From NCBI RefSeq assembly GCF_014851395.1, contig NW_024043372.1, positions 19,514,977 to 19,578,976 on the forward strand: a DNA stretch of 64,000 nucleotides. The letters run 5' to 3'. Below, piece by piece: positions 12,953-25,927 of the stretch. The notes beneath the pieces are model-generated. The model did not search any database, had not been told where the DNA came from, and saw only the letters and a program-made list of their open reading frames with translations. Each line of letters begins with the position of its first letter. The stretch's first letter is position 1. The translations under genes and the position numbers were made by a program. The DNA comes from Micropterus salmoides. Its lineage: Eukaryota; Chordata; Actinopteri; Centrarchiformes; Centrarchidae.

Positions 12953-13756
12953 TTGCTACAGCAAGTAAAGTCACTGTCCATCAGGAAACTCAGATGTGAA
13001 TCACAGACTCAGGAACAGTTTCTTCCCACAAGCCATCACTCTGATAAACAGCTGACTCTTACCCACAGTGTCAGGAACAATTCCTGTGCACCCACCTACC
13101 TCAAGTTCATAACACTTGCACAAAATACTTTTTTTTTAATTTATATCAGCATCCTTGGACTATGCGTCATCGCACTGTATACATGTGTATATGTATACAG
13201 TACATGTATGTAGCTTTACTCAGGGCGGCATGGTGGTCTGGTGGATAGCACTGAGGCCTCCCAGCCAGAAAGTCGCAGGTTCACGGCCCAGCCTTTCTGT
13301 GTGGAGTTTGCATGTTGTCTGCATGGGTTCTGTCTGGGTGCTCTGGCTTCCTCCCACTGTCCAAAGGCATGTGTCCTAGGTTGACTGGTAACCTGAAATT
13401 GTCCTTTGGTGTGTGTGGCCCTGCGATGGTTTGGCAACCTGGCCAGTGTATACCCTGCATTTTGTCCAATGTCAGCTGGGATTGGCTCCAGCCCCCCGCA
13501 ACCCTGTACACAGGATAAGCGGTTGACAATGAATGGATGGAATACTTTTCTCTTGCATCCTTTGCACTCTGCTCACTGCACTATTTATATTTGTCAATAT
13601 GTCTATATTGTATTTGTTTCTGTTTATAGTGTGTATATTTGTGTTCTCTATATTGTAGCCTGGGTCTGATTTTATTATTGTGTCATTGTATTATTACAAG
13701 TCAAATTCCTCCCATGTGTACACATACCTGGTGAATAAAATTGATTCTGATTCTGA
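12953..13756 (+). mobile_element. L2/CR1-like LINE 3' end, interrupted by a SINE
   Basis: The left part (ACTCAGGAACAGTTTCTTCC, then CATCACTCTGATAAACAGC) corresponds to the last codons of a reverse-transcriptase frame in fish L2/CR1-type LINEs, around the NSFLP-like motif. The right part is a T-rich 3' UTR ending in GAATAAAATTGATTCTGATTCTG. The V-SINE at 13223-13540 splits it. It is 5'-truncated, as most LINE copies are, and dead. It lies within the hAT at 12270-14377. Confidence 0.65.
13223..13540 (+). mobile_element. V-SINE-like, tRNA-derived SINE
   Basis: Begins GGGCGGCATGGTGGTCTGG, with an A-box-like GGTGGATAGC and a B-box-like GGTTCACGGCC about 30 bp downstream (RNA polymerase III promoter of a tRNA-derived head). 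The body contains the conserved GTGTGGAGTTTGCATGTTG and GGCTTCCTCCCACTGTCCAA words, and the tail GGATAAGCGGTTGACAATG ends in GGATGG units. This order matches the V-SINE group of fish. It is inserted in the LINE 3' end, so it is the youngest layer of this nest. Not a functional tRNA gene. Confidence 0.85.
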
Positions 13757-14377
13757 GTTGAGGCAGAGAAGGCGGAAACATCAGAGAAAAGCAGATAATA
13801 TTTTCCATCAAATATGATCCAGTTAAAGCAAAATCAGTGAATGAAGTTGTGCTTTCATACAATAACGTCAATCAGTGGTGCCAGGTCCCAGAAACACTAT
13901 TTTTCAGAGTCATAAAAATAATGAAAGCTTTTCATTTGATGCTAAATTAATACAGCCCCCCCCCCCCCCCCAGTGCAGGATGATTCATCACATTGAAACG
14001 CTCTAAAATATCATCAAGAATACCAACAAAACAACATTTTTTGTCATTGATGGGCCCAATCCTGCCATATGACTTACAGGCATAGTGCATGACATTGTGT
14101 AAAAACATTTAGGCCTAAACATTGATTCTGATTTCATGGAAATGGGATATTTTATTATTTTGTTTCTCTAAACATACACTGAGCAGACAATGCATCTTTG
14201 ATACTTTCTTGTCTTTATTTGTGTATTTGGTATTGAAGTAATCCAAAAGTAACTAAAAGCAATGAAGTTACATTACTTTTATTTTCTGGTACTTGGATTA
14301 AGTTACTGATAATATTTTTTAACAAGTAATTAGTAATTGTACTGGATTATAATTTTAAAGTAACCCTCCCAACCCTG

Positions 14378-14385
14378 CCAGTTGA
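14378..14385. repeat. hAT target-site duplication, right copy
   Basis: CCAGTTGA, identical to 12262-12269. Confidence 0.85.
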
Positions 14386-14503
14386 CAAAACACTGACTTA
14401 GGTTTAGACACACATCCCTCTAAATGCAGCCTCAGGTACTGCAGCTGCATACTACTTGTTTGAACACGTCTAAGAACTTTCATTACTTTTGCACACAGGT
14501 TAA

Positions 14504-16204
14504 AGGGGCTATATGTAAGTTTTTGATTTTAATAAAGGAAATTTTCATTACCTTATTGTCAATGGGCTCAAAACTCACTTAAAAATGAAGCACACGCCTG
14601 TTTTCTCTGTTGCTTTCATCATCCACTATTCTGCTTTTAATGTGAGGTCTCCAGGTTGGATTCAGCTCTGTGCCTCTCACACTACAGCGACAACACGGCA
14701 GCTAATGACATACAGTCCACTAATGCGGCATTCAGACCAACTGCAAATTTTCTCCTCGCGACGCTTTCCTCGCATGAGTACATTCGCTGCAAGGCGATTT
14801 TAACACAATAATGTGAATAAACACAACTCGCCATTACTACAGCTGTATGAACCCAAAGTAAACATTTTGCTGTGATTAAATAGCAATAAACAGCTTAAAC
14901 TGATGCCGAAATAACTACACCATGATGCAGATTTGTTAGACATATGAATTCATGCTCAGGTCTGTCAGCAAGACAGCAGGCCAACAACTTCTAAAATGTT
15001 TGTTTTCTGAATGGAGTCTGGATCGATCAGGGCTATTCTATGCTAACTTGGTCACAGTAAAGTACAATGATAGCTGGAATAAAGTTACAGACACATGTTT
15101 CCTGAACTCACCAGGTAGTTCAACCTCCTCGCTTTCTTTTCTCCAAGTAATGTCCAGTTTTGTCCGGTTTTAATATAAAGCTCCAGTGAACATAAATCAA
15201 CGTTGTAATCCCCAAAACTAAAGTATTAAGCTAATTTAATAAAAGCAGTTAACTCCGAGCTCCTCCCGTGAGTAAACGGCGTAGCAGAATCCAGACCGAC
15301 TATGGGTGTTTATTTATCCAAAAGTTGCAGCGCTGCTCCCTGCTCCTCTCCCCCAAGTTTAGCAGCTCTCAGCCGGCCAGAAGATTTTCAATCACCCGTT
15401 CTGCCTGGTCCTCTCCACACATCGCTCGCCATCGGTGAGTACGGACAATCTCAACACTGATAGGCTATCACAACTGATGCTATCGCAACTTTCTCGCTTG
15501 AGTTGAAAATATTCAACTCACGCAAATTCCACCTCTCAGTTGCTGTAACTAACGTGACCCACATAATATACACAGAAGAGCCATCCACTAACACTAGTTA
15601 CAGTAAAGTTACTTACTGCAGTCTGTGATAACGTGTGACACAATCTTGTTATAATATTCAGTCCAGCTCACTAACCGTTTCATTATCATCCAATACTTTT
15701 ATCTGTGCTGACATTGCTGAGCCTCCGGTGGAAGATACACAGTAAAGTCAGTGAAAGCAGCAGGCGAGCTAACGATGTAGCATGTCGGCTAAATGCAGTC
15801 ACTGTACCATTATCATGTAACGAGCATGGAGTAGTTCAACATCAAGCTGATAAAAACATTACCGTAATGTTGCAGTGGGAGTTTACCTGGGTTGAGCCGC
15901 TCTCACTCTGCCTTTTTTCGGGAGTACTGTGCCAATATGCTGGTGTCTCGCTGCAAATGAAAGGTACGGCGCCAGTGTTGATTTGCCTCCGAGACGGGAA
16001 CATTGAAATAACAGAGCCTGAACATGTCTGCTTGAAAAGCCACAGCCTGCATGCTGGTGTTTCTGCATTTATTGCAGGATTTCTGCATGAAAGCTATTGT
16101 GTTTCGGATTATACTCGCTTAAAGTCATCAGCGTACGAGCGCACACCTGGTTGCAATCTTAAAACCACACCGCCAGTGGCCGCTAGAAACTTCATAAGGC
16201 CCCT
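14504..16204. mobile_element. 1.7-kb TTAA-flanked DNA transposon
   Basis: TTAA stands on both sides (14500-14503 and 16205-16208). The left end is AGGGGCTATATGTAAGTTT; the reverse complement of the right end is AGGGGCCTTATGAAGTTTC. TTAA duplication is the signature of piggyBac and Kolobok superfamilies; I cannot choose between them. The interior contains a 167-codon plus-strand frame (15705-16208) that runs through the terminal repeat and resembles no transposase, so the copy appears non-autonomous. Confidence 0.75.
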
Positions 16205-16208
16205 TTAA

Positions 16209-18659
16209 TGGTGGGGTATACAATGGAGAAAGCTGGTTGATATTTGAACTTGACAGCCAAACAACTACATCCCTCCCTTCCTTCAGTGCTCCCTCAGAAA
16301 CTCCGACCCAAATTAATTGCAAAGGTAACAGCACTAACAGCCCCTGGTAGAATCCAGAGCTTCTGCTGGCAGAGGGTGATGTTGGCTGAAGCAAAACTAA
16401 CATTATAATGTAAATCAAACAAATTCCAATAATACAAACACAGCATCCAAAAGACAGTAAACAGAGTAAAAACTACCTAGTTAGTTGTTTAGAATGCTTT
16501 TACAAAAGTGAAAACAGTGATAAAAGGCAGGGCCATAGGTTTGTAGTTAAGTTAACAAAGAAGTTAACATTACCTAGCATAGCATTTTGAATTATGCAAC
16601 GATAAAACCCTTTGCAAATATTGTTTGGATAAATACCATGAAATAGAGCAAACAAGTAATTTAACACTCTGGAATAAAGTCATTTTAAAAAGTTAAAAAG
16701 CTAAAGCTAAAAAGTTGACTCTGTCTTTAATTAAAGATAAAACATGTGGTAGCGCTTGCTTGTATTCACAAACTGGGAATGCGAAGCAAAATAGTTTCAA
16801 CAGCACATTCAGGCTTATGCAAGCGAGTATGGTGACTAATCCAAACTGCTGTCACTGTAGATCTGCTGGTCTCATCTTCCTCTGTCCCAAAGAGAGTAAC
16901 ACCATAAATCAAAGCCTGATGAGCTGCCTCATGCATTTAAGGAGATCACCAGTGGCATTGTTTCACTATTTACTCTCTTCAGTCTGGATGTCACAGAACA
17001 AAAGATTAATGGGATTACCCAGGGTCTGGCTCGCTGTGTTTCTGTGAGAACAAAATAGCCTGTCCACAACAACTCCACCTGGAGGTTTGGAACTTGTAAT
17101 GGCAAAGGCCGGGCAATGCACTCTTGCCATGTCATTACATGTCCATGTATACTGCCATAGCCGCCTCCTGGCTGCATAACACTGCCTGCCAGTTGGCAGT
17201 TACAAAACGTTACATACGTGACTTATGTCACATAATGTACTTATTTCAACCAAAACCACAGCCTTTTCCTAAACCATCAAGTAGTTTTGGTGCCTAAACC
17301 ATTTGACAATGTTTACCACATATTAAAAAGGCGTTTCATACTGACACTAAAGGGTACCTTGTGCCTCACATATTGACGCTTATTTGACGCCCTGGGATGA
17401 GAATGTGTTGCCTTTTCTGATGTTGGAAGGTCATCCTTGACCTTAGTCTATGAAGTGATGGGACCAAAATCTGTGTCTTTAATTGTCGTCCACTTGCTCT
17501 GTAAGCACAATCATTTTACACTGACATTGTGACATGTCGTGCAACATTGCAAAAGTCATGATACTCCTTTTGTATTGTGGAGGCAGCTCACCATTTTGTG
17601 GAAATTTGTTTTTATCAAAATAAGTTAGTTTTACATTTACTTCTGTTAAGATAACAAAGATCCATAATGTTTTGGAAAACCACCTTATTTGTTCTTAGTT
17701 CATCCTGTTATTATTCAAGCTCCTGACCAGACTCCAGTCACACAAGCCGTGTCAATACTGTTCTGACATATTAGGAGAGACAGACCTGCTTCACAGCCAT
17801 CAAGCTAAAAGGATACTTTCACAGGGGAAAGGTGACCAGTTTAAATGCTCTCCAATCCCCTGCACATGTGTGGTAAAATATATCACTGCTGTAAGAGAAC
17901 TGTCAACCTGTGTCAGAATTAATCAACCTTAGCGACATAGACCGAGGCACCCACACACTGCACATGCATGAAATCCAAACAAATACCTTTTCACTCAGTG
18001 CTGATGGGACGTCTTGTAGATGAGAGCAATTTTTGTGTAATGTAGAAAACCAGACTTCTAAATGAGAAGACATCAACACACAGCTTGTGTGCATTTAAAT
18101 TTAAAATGTATTGGATGTGTCTTTGAAACCAGCTCTACCAGAGGGGCAGCAATGTTTACTGTAGCACTTTTAATGCACTCTTCAGAAGTGTTTACAGCTT
18201 TACTGACTTCTCTCCCTACGCACTGAGATTCTCTAATGACAGACTCCTTCGCATGCTGTCCGTGCTTACTCCTCACTCTTCAAACATGATGCTCCATTCA
18301 CACAGTGTCTGTGAGCTGAAAGAATAGCAGCCACAGCTGTTGCAGTGTCATCAGAGGCTCATCCAGCAACATGAGGTCAAAAGTCACATTCAGTTGAGTT
18401 CATGTTTACATGGACATGCCTGGCATTCAGATTCACATTATACAAAGGAAAACAACACTGCTGAGCAATATTATATCAACAGAGCATTTGTCGTACTATG
18501 AGCCAAACATATCTGCTTACATATATTTTGGAAATTTGGTCGGAAGCTGCTTATAGTTTGGGCTATGTAGTCATAATTGCAGGAAATATTTATGCTACAT
18601 CACACAGTGATCATTTAGATGATAGTATGCTTCCAACTTTGCAATTTGCGGAATGTGGA
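16209..18659. other. Intergenic, no gene recognised
   Basis: No supported exon. A short CCTAAACCAT-type repeat lies at about 17215-17345 and resembles, inverted, the phrases at 6780-7030. The remainder shows nothing I can name. Confidence 0.5.
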
Positions 18660-19020
18660 ATGCCCTTTTTCTGTTTCAGCTCAACCACTTTAACTTGCCC
18701 CTGTGTACAAAGCCAAATCCATAAAGAAATGGTTTTCTGAATTTAGTGTGAAAGAACATGACTGGCCTGCAGAGTGCTCTGAGCTCAACAACATCCAACA
18801 CCTTTGGGATGAATTTAAACGCCAACTGTGAGCCAGGCCTTACTGCCGAACATCGTTGTCCAGCCTCACTAATTCTCTTGGGGCTGAATGGGAGCAAATC
18901 CCTGCATGGGAAGAGAGCAAATCCCCTTTCCAAAATCTTGTAGAAAGCTTTCCTATTACAGCAGCATATTAATGCCATAGTTTTGGAATGAGATGATCAA
19001 AAATCACATATAGGTACTGG
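18660..19020 (+). mobile_element. Tc1/mariner transposase relic
   Basis: Nucleotide wording such as CATGACTGGCCTGC, CATCCAACACCTTTGGGATG and GAGCCAGGCCTTACTGCC, in this order, corresponds to the C-terminal third of a Tc1-like transposase around the WPxxSPDLNPIE-type catalytic region. Frameshifts and stops break the frame. The 3' part (ATTAATGCCATAGTTTTGGA) matches the non-coding end of such elements. No intact terminal repeats remain. Non-functional. Confidence 0.75.
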
Positions 19021-22000
19021 TATTTAAATATTCTGTTTGGATGTCCACATGTCCACAAGTGTAATGTGTAGTTAAAGGATAAGGCTGGCAATATTTATTT
19101 TTGTTACTGTCAACAAATCCCATGAAAAGACTAGTCAGTACATTCTGAGATTCCTGACCTGTCTTTGGCACATAAATATTTAATATATGGTTCATAATTT
19201 AAATAATAAATAATACAATAAATAATTTGGTATTTTAGTGCTTGTGTTCGTCATTACAAAAGAACATGTAACCCAGTGTAACAATGTGGCTCACTGATGT
19301 GTTTTTAACAGTTTTTGGTCTATGTCAGAGAGGAATAAGCTATATTAGGCTTTGGCTACACAGGTAATACTTGTTAGAATCAATTAATGTATAATTAAAA
19401 TATAGAACATATGCCTTACTCATCTTTTAGAGGATAGTTGAAATTAGAGCACAAAGGATAAACAACTGTTATTTTGGAAACTATGTAGTCACAGAAATAT
19501 TTAAAATAGCCAGGTATGTGTCATTGTTTGGGGGGAGTGATAACCTCTCACTGGGGGAGTCAGGAGGAAAAACATGGCAGCTCCAACGCATCAGTGATGC
19601 AAGGTCACGAATTCCTGTTTTTTTTTTTTTTTCTGGTGGAAAGCGTAACCAACAAAGTTGCTCTGAAGACCCTGGAGTATTCTCTCATAATGAATAACAT
19701 GTCTCTCTTGAACTTTGACTCTCTGTCGTGCTGAGTTGTGATTGTTTTGCCCTCGTTGGAGTATGATTACATAAGACCCTTGATTTTAACAGGCCTCCAC
19801 TCTCTGTTCAGACACACCGCCAGGGAAGAGGAGATGAAGTGAGAGAATGTTAAACCTCAGGAGAAAACTACTCTTGAAGATCAATTTCTAACCATTGCAC
19901 TTAAGACTGTGAAGGCATGAGACCAAAACAAGAGTGTTCATAATAATATACTGCAGCCGTCTCTGGGCCACAACTTGTTATCTGAGAGAGAATGTTTATA
20001 TAATGCTTCTCTGAATTCAAGTGAAAGGGCCTGTTGGAACCCTGACACACTGTTTCCCCTTAGGAAAATAAAATTAAGGCAATTAGATTAGAACAATAAA
20101 GCCAATGGTTATCATAGTGCAGCCTTTTAACAATTCAATTACGCTGTATTAAGAGGCTCAAATCCTGCCTTGGGCCAATCCACATGAAATGTCATCTTAA
20201 TAGAAATGGCTGGCTGTTAAATACATGTTAAAACATTTTTAGTAAGTTGAAACAGAGGTGAGGTCAGAGGAGCTTCTAGGAATTCGGGATTATAAGGAAA
20301 TTCCACTTTCATAAAAACAATTTCACCATTAAAAAACAACCCAGTTTCTACTCAGCACACGTGTGTTGGTGATAAATTGGAACAATAAAATCAAGAACTG
20401 TCTGTTGATAATTGATGTAAGGTGACACAGCTCCTCCACTTTGGTCTACAAAGATGGCAGTGATGACTTTTTACACTTTAAAATCTAACTTAAAGCTACA
20501 GTTCCAGGGGGGGTTATGATGCTAGGAAACAATGTTCTTTACTCTTAACACAAGAAAATCACATGGTCTTCACTACCTCACCACTGACCTTTATGTTGTG
20601 TTCACTTGCACAAATCTAGAGATAACTCCATTTTCCCCAGCTAAAGCTGATCATGTCTGTGTACTTGTGTGTTAAAATGCCTGACCTCTGACCACTGCAG
20701 TAAACAGACTTATTGGGTTATGTCTGTTCCTCCAACAAGTAAAGGGGTCTTGGAGTCTGAGGACGTCACCGATAAGATGGTGAGGGGTCAGGAATTAGAA
20801 GACAGGACTGTGGGAGGTACCAACAGCAGGAGGGAGGTTATTTGAACTAGATGGAATCTAAGAAAAATGCAGCTGTCTGAGGTGATAAACACATGGATCT
20901 CTCTATTGAAGTCATCAAAGCACAAAAAAGACCATATTTTAAAGATGTATTTTCAACTGGCAGAGGCAGGACCAAATAGTAGAATTCTCCAAAAAAATTT
21001 GGCAACCAAAAAGAAGCACCCGCTTGTGCTTGGAGCATTTCAGCGTCCACAGCCTAGTCAGCTAAATTTGTCCAATCAGTCAAGAATTTCATGTGATTGT
21101 TTGACATTTTGCATAAATGTGTCTATGAATATTTATTCCTTCTTTTGAGGGGCTTGCAAGTGGGGTCTGCACCCCATTGAACTCAAATGCTCCTCCAGCT
21201 AACATGGCTGCCATTAAACAAACAGTCCCCACGCCTGAGCGAGGAGAGAGGCATTTGTTTGCAGAAGAATATTTAACAGCAGTTCATTAGCCTTGGAGAA
21301 CCTGCCAAATTCACTTTTGTTTGGAGTATACAGCTGGACAAATTTAATCCTCAAAACAGGGGATTAGATCACATTTCAATTTCAGATATCTAAAGATGGA
21401 ACAAAGTGATGCAGCAGCTAATGTGAGGGTCAAACAACCATACATTTAGTGTTAGTCAATCCCAGATATCTGTTTTATAGCACACAGAGTAGCTCAACAT
21501 TTTGTTTTTCAGAGCTCGAGTAAGCGCATCAGTCCTCCCTCTCCTTCCTTTCCGAGCTTCCTTGCAAGCTTCCAACTTGGCCTCCCCAGGGGAGCCTTCA
21601 GCCCATGTCTACACTAATTGCTCATTGATACAGATTGTGATTATCTGTGCTTATGGGGTAATTATGTAGTGTCAGAGTCACTAAATCAGGGTTGGAATGA
21701 GGCTATCACAGTGTTGGCTCTCCGGGGATTAAGTGGGGGTCTGTCTGGGCCTCTGCGTTATCTCGATTCCTCTCCTGTCCTTATCTCCAGAGCGTGAGCG
21801 TGGAGAGAAACAACAGCCGGGCCTCAGCCAAAGCAGAGAGATAGTTTGTGCCAGGCATGCAATGCAAAGACAGAGTGAGAGAATGATCCACACAACACAC
21901 CCAGACACATGCATGGCTCATCTTGTTGCTTTTGTGTGTCACACTGAAAGAAAACAACTCCAGTGAATGAAAACAACTCCAGTTTAACAATATAATTGAA

Positions 22001-22474
22001 ATTTGGCTGTGAATTCGGGCGCCAGCAACATCAGTCTTGGTCTCTTTTTTTTACATGTTTCAACAAGGTTTTCTTTGGAGTCCAGGATTTATACGTCCAA
22101 CAAATACTGACTAAACTGGTGGTTGACCATTTTATGGCTGGGTGTTTTGACATCATATCATGTGGTATTACATACAGCCTGTGCCGCAAAGCTAAGCCAA
22201 GGCTGACCGAGTGCCACAATTGTCTTAGCTTCCATTTGTTAAACTGAATGAGAGCCCATGGCACAAAACAATGCCAGCTCAACGACTTGAAAACATTATG
22301 CCTAACTTAAAAGTGCACTTTTTGTTTATGTAAATGCATATATATATTTTAAATTGCCCCAAATTAACCTTGTTCTATCAGTTTTTAAAGACAACCACAG
22401 TTCGGATTTACTGTTTATGAAGAATGAACAATAATTCCAATACAATATCCTCTTTGTATTCATTCCTCTTCTCT

Positions 22475-22517
<43 letters not shown>

Positions 22518-23939
22518 GTATTGGCTCCACTAATTCACTATCTGCAGGGGTGCCTGTCAATCAGAGCAGCGGTTAAGTGAGCCGAGGCCTCTACACATAA
22601 AGTACATGAAATAATTATTCAGGGACAAAGGGTCTGCCTATAATTGAATTTTGCATCCAACAACATTCAACATGGATTTTATCAATCAGTGTATGTTTCT
22701 CTGACTCCAAGAACTGTGGAGCTTCATGGACACCATCTTACATTACTTTCAGTCTGGGTGGGTAATTTATTGATTAACTATTTGCACACCTCCATTCTAG
22801 CATTGAGAAGAGATCACCACTGTCAGTGTCAACATGCATTAGATTTTGTCTCCACCTTTTATTCCTTCTTCACCTTAAAATGGGTAAAAAGATAATATAA
22901 GATTTAGTTTGTTTTTTCACCTGCCTATTTCAAGTTGAGATCGTGTTCAGGTTTTGACAAATAAACTATGATTAGGGTATGGTTAAAGTTAGCCAAAACA
23001 CCAGGTTAATACTAGCAAAATTATTGTGGCAACGGTTAATAAAAAGACAAACATTGATTTTCTGGGATGGTACACAAACCCTGATTTTCTGCATGAAAGT
23101 CAGCTAAGCAACACAACCATCCGCCACCCCCACCCTCAATCCCAGCCCACCCCAACTTTACACCCATCAGTCTTGTTTCTCTACATAATGGGCACACTAC
23201 ATTGTGCATTGGCATTTGAAAGTTCAACGTAAATTGTGGGCGTAATTCTTTGGATACTGGTCTGGATTTGGTTTGGTTTTACCAAATCATACAATGACAG
23301 CATAAAATCAAAAGCTTCAGAAATATCTTGCAAGTTGGAAACATACCAAAGAAAGGGTCAGAGCTCCTGCCATGGTAAAAATAATATGGATTGCATATGT
23401 CAAAAGTTGTTTCAAATCAGGTAAGAATGTTTTTCATCAAAACAGAGAAATAGGGAAAGTTTCACAGAAAAATAATACTCCAGTCTGAGAATATTTCTCC
23501 ATAAGCCCTTGAACATTTCTGTTTCTGTATCTGCACAATGTAACAGCTTCATCTTCTCATGACAACTTTCAAGTTCGAAAGTATCTGCTCTGATGACAGA
23601 AACTTCCCACGACCCTGCACCCATTCTTCAAATAATCTCTTCCTCTTTCTCCTCTCTGAGGTCTTCCTTCCATGTTGAGCGCTAAGAAAGTGATTTTTTT
23701 TCAATCTTGGCTCTTTCTTATCACTGGCAACGGTTGGTTAGCTTTAATGGGAATTTGTGGAAACCTATAATGTCACTTGGAGCACATCCACTTGGCTTGA
23801 GATATTACATGTAAAACGTTGTAATATATTAAGGGAACTTGAGATTTTCATGTGTCTCCGGACAGCAGAGACGAGTATGACAGCTCTAATCATGTAAACA
23901 TGTTTTATGAATTCAGAATGAATATTCTTATTTGGACTT
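19021..23939. other. Intergenic with microsatellite, no gene recognised
   Basis: No supported exon. A run of 15 T is at 19618-19632 and a GT microsatellite at 22479-22516. Positions 20030-20240 and 21600-21690 are non-repetitive, AT-rich and dense in homeodomain (TAATTA/ATTAG) and SOX-like (AACAATAAAG) words: candidate regulatory DNA only. Confidence 0.5.
22479..22516. repeat. GT microsatellite
   Basis: About 19 uninterrupted GT units. Confidence 0.95.
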
Positions 23940-23943
23940 TTAA

Positions 23944-24502
23944 AGGACTAGTTCAACATTTTGGGAAATATGCTTAGTCACTTTCTGTGCTAGAGGTAGT
24001 TGAGAGCGATATTACTCTCACATCTGTAAGGTATAAAGCTGGAGGAAGCAACCAGTTAGCTTAGCATGAAGAGAAACAGCTAGCCTGGCTCTGAACAAAG
24101 GTAACAAAATCAGCCCACCAGAACTTCTACAGCTCACAAATAAACACAATATATCTTGTTTGTTTAATCCATACAGAAATCAAAATGTAAAAACATGTTG
24201 TATTTTCACTTTTCTTGGCCGGGAGCAGCAACTTCCTGGAGTCTCCGCTGGTTGCCTCGCAGTCATTTTTACACTTAGTTTTTTCTGCGAATCAAACAAA
24301 TGAGACATGATGTGTCAAGCTAGAGCTGCTGGTGGATTTTTTTAAACCTTTGGGCAGAGTCAGGCTAGCTGTTTCTCCTTTTTTCAGTCTTAAAGTTAAG
24401 CTAAGCTAATCAGCTGCTGGCTGAACCTTCAAATTTACTGTGCAGACGTGAGAGTGGTACTGATCAAATAAGCATATTTCCCAGAATGTTGAGCTATTCA
24501 TT
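23944..24502. mobile_element. Non-autonomous DNA transposon, TTAA family, copy 2
   Basis: Best preserved of three copies. TTAA flanks both ends (23940-23943 and 24503-24506). The left end reads AGGACTAGTTCAACATTTTG and the reverse complement of the right end AATGAATAGCTCAACATTCTG; both continue GGAAATATGCTTA. The interior carries GAAACAGCTAGCCTGGCTCTG and, inverted near the other end, CAGGCTAGCTGTTTC, so the element is partly palindromic inside too. No transposase. Confidence 0.85.
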
Positions 24503-24506
24503 TTAA

Positions 24507-25923
24507 GTGTGGCGTCTATGGCCACGTGACTATAAGTGAGGGCTAAATCCCCCTTGTTTTGTAGAATAAAAATGAATATGATTTAGCCCTTTAGTGTTTC
24601 CCTAGCTCCCCAAACATGACAGTAATTAACATATCAGCCCTTATTTAGAGTGACAATTAGAATTAGGGCCAGAAACCTTCGAGTTCTCCATACAGCTCCT
24701 TGCCACTGAATTTCAGTCACAGAAAACAAATACTATATATAACCACACTGACTAAACCAATAACCCATGTTTAGTGTTATTTGAAGGTTTCAAATTAGAT
24801 GCTTGTATGTGACCCAAGTTCCCTCAGAGTAGTGGTAAACAAAGCAGTGTATATGTGCTTTTAGTGCACTACTCCAGCTGCTTTTACTGTATTTAGATTA
24901 CGATTATAGCGTCCCATTAAACGTCCGTATCCAACCTCTATGTATTGTGATGACCATGCATTTGCTGTTTTACCATTGCTTCGCACGCTATTTGCTTCAT
25001 GGGTATTGCTGGACTCTCATCCTTTTTCGTTGTGATATGCCTTTCTTATCTCCCACTTCAAACAACCCCCCCCCCCCCATTGTCTAACAGTAGTAGCAAG
25101 TGGTCTTGCTGCTTTCAACTCACGTGTAGCTTCCCCCCTCCCTCTCACTGTCAATGCACGGAATACAGATTATCAGCAGAGCATTTCTTTGTTGTTGCAT
25201 GGAGGGGATGGGGGTATTTGAGTTAGATCTCCTGGATAACATTCGGAGCACCCAGATTTCATTTCACGCAAGGCTCTTTCATGCTGACAGAGCTGCTCAT
25301 ACTGGGATGCTGATATGCGTTATTATTTTTGAGAAAGTTTGATAGGGAAGCCTCAAACTCACCGTTACTCTTAAGGAAAGCTTGCAATGTGATAACAAAA
25401 CAAATGTATGATGGTAATTTATGTTATATCTTTCTCAAGCTCCCAAGCTGTCTGCCTTCCCATCTGTTTGCTGAGGCTCTTTACTGGAAGAAGAACAGGG
25501 AAAGCGGAAAGCAGACCCCCACAGACCGCTCAGAGATGTTGTTGCTTTTTTATTGCATGATGGACTGGCCTTATCGGTGGCCATTCTGGCAAAGCTGGCA
25601 GACTCATCTGGGTCTGATCTGATCTGGGTTTTTCTTTTGATTTCTTGAGACTTCTTATCTTCGAGTGAGTTGGGTGGAATCCATCAGCAGACGTAAAGTC
25701 CAGAGAGGAGACGACACGCCATGGTTACAGGTTATCATATCTGCTCAGACACGCGCAACTCACCAACTCTTGCATCATTTGTCATGGTTACCACTCCAAA
25801 CTGTTTGCATGCATTTTGGTCTGTTTATTCACTTTGATACTGCTTACTGTTGATTGTTTGGGTTGCAGCTGCCTTCCCATTTTCTCTTCATTCTTTAATA
25901 GCACATAGTTCTTAGCCAACCAT
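24507..25923. other. Intergenic, no gene recognised
   Basis: Contains a 13-nt C run at 25066-25078 and no exon or named element. Overlapping plus-strand frames at 24999-25853 do not resemble protein. Confidence 0.5.
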
Positions 25924-25927
25924 TTAA

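Larger units (their letters stand above)
12270..14377. mobile_element. hAT-type DNA transposon, non-autonomous, with nested insertions
   Basis: It is bounded by a perfect 8-bp duplication, CCAGTTGA. The right end reads CAGGGTTGGGAGGGTTAC on the minus strand and the left end CATGATTGGGGAGTAACGG; the conserved core is CAnGnTTGGG followed by GTTAC/GTAAC words, in keeping with hAT ends that begin with CA. Total 2,108 bp, about 1.3 kb once the nested LINE tail (12953-13756) is removed. No transposase frame is visible, so it would have needed enzyme in trans. A run of 16 C at 13956-13971 lies inside. Confidence 0.8.

Noticed and set aside
13223..13300. tRNA gene
   Set aside because: A- and B-box-like words are present, but they are the head of a V-SINE; no cloverleaf can be formed and the sequence runs on into the SINE body.
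15705..16208. 167-codon plus-strand open frame
   Set aside because: Runs to the very end of the TTAA element through its terminal repeat; no DDE-type or zinc-finger motif. Chance frame in a non-autonomous element.
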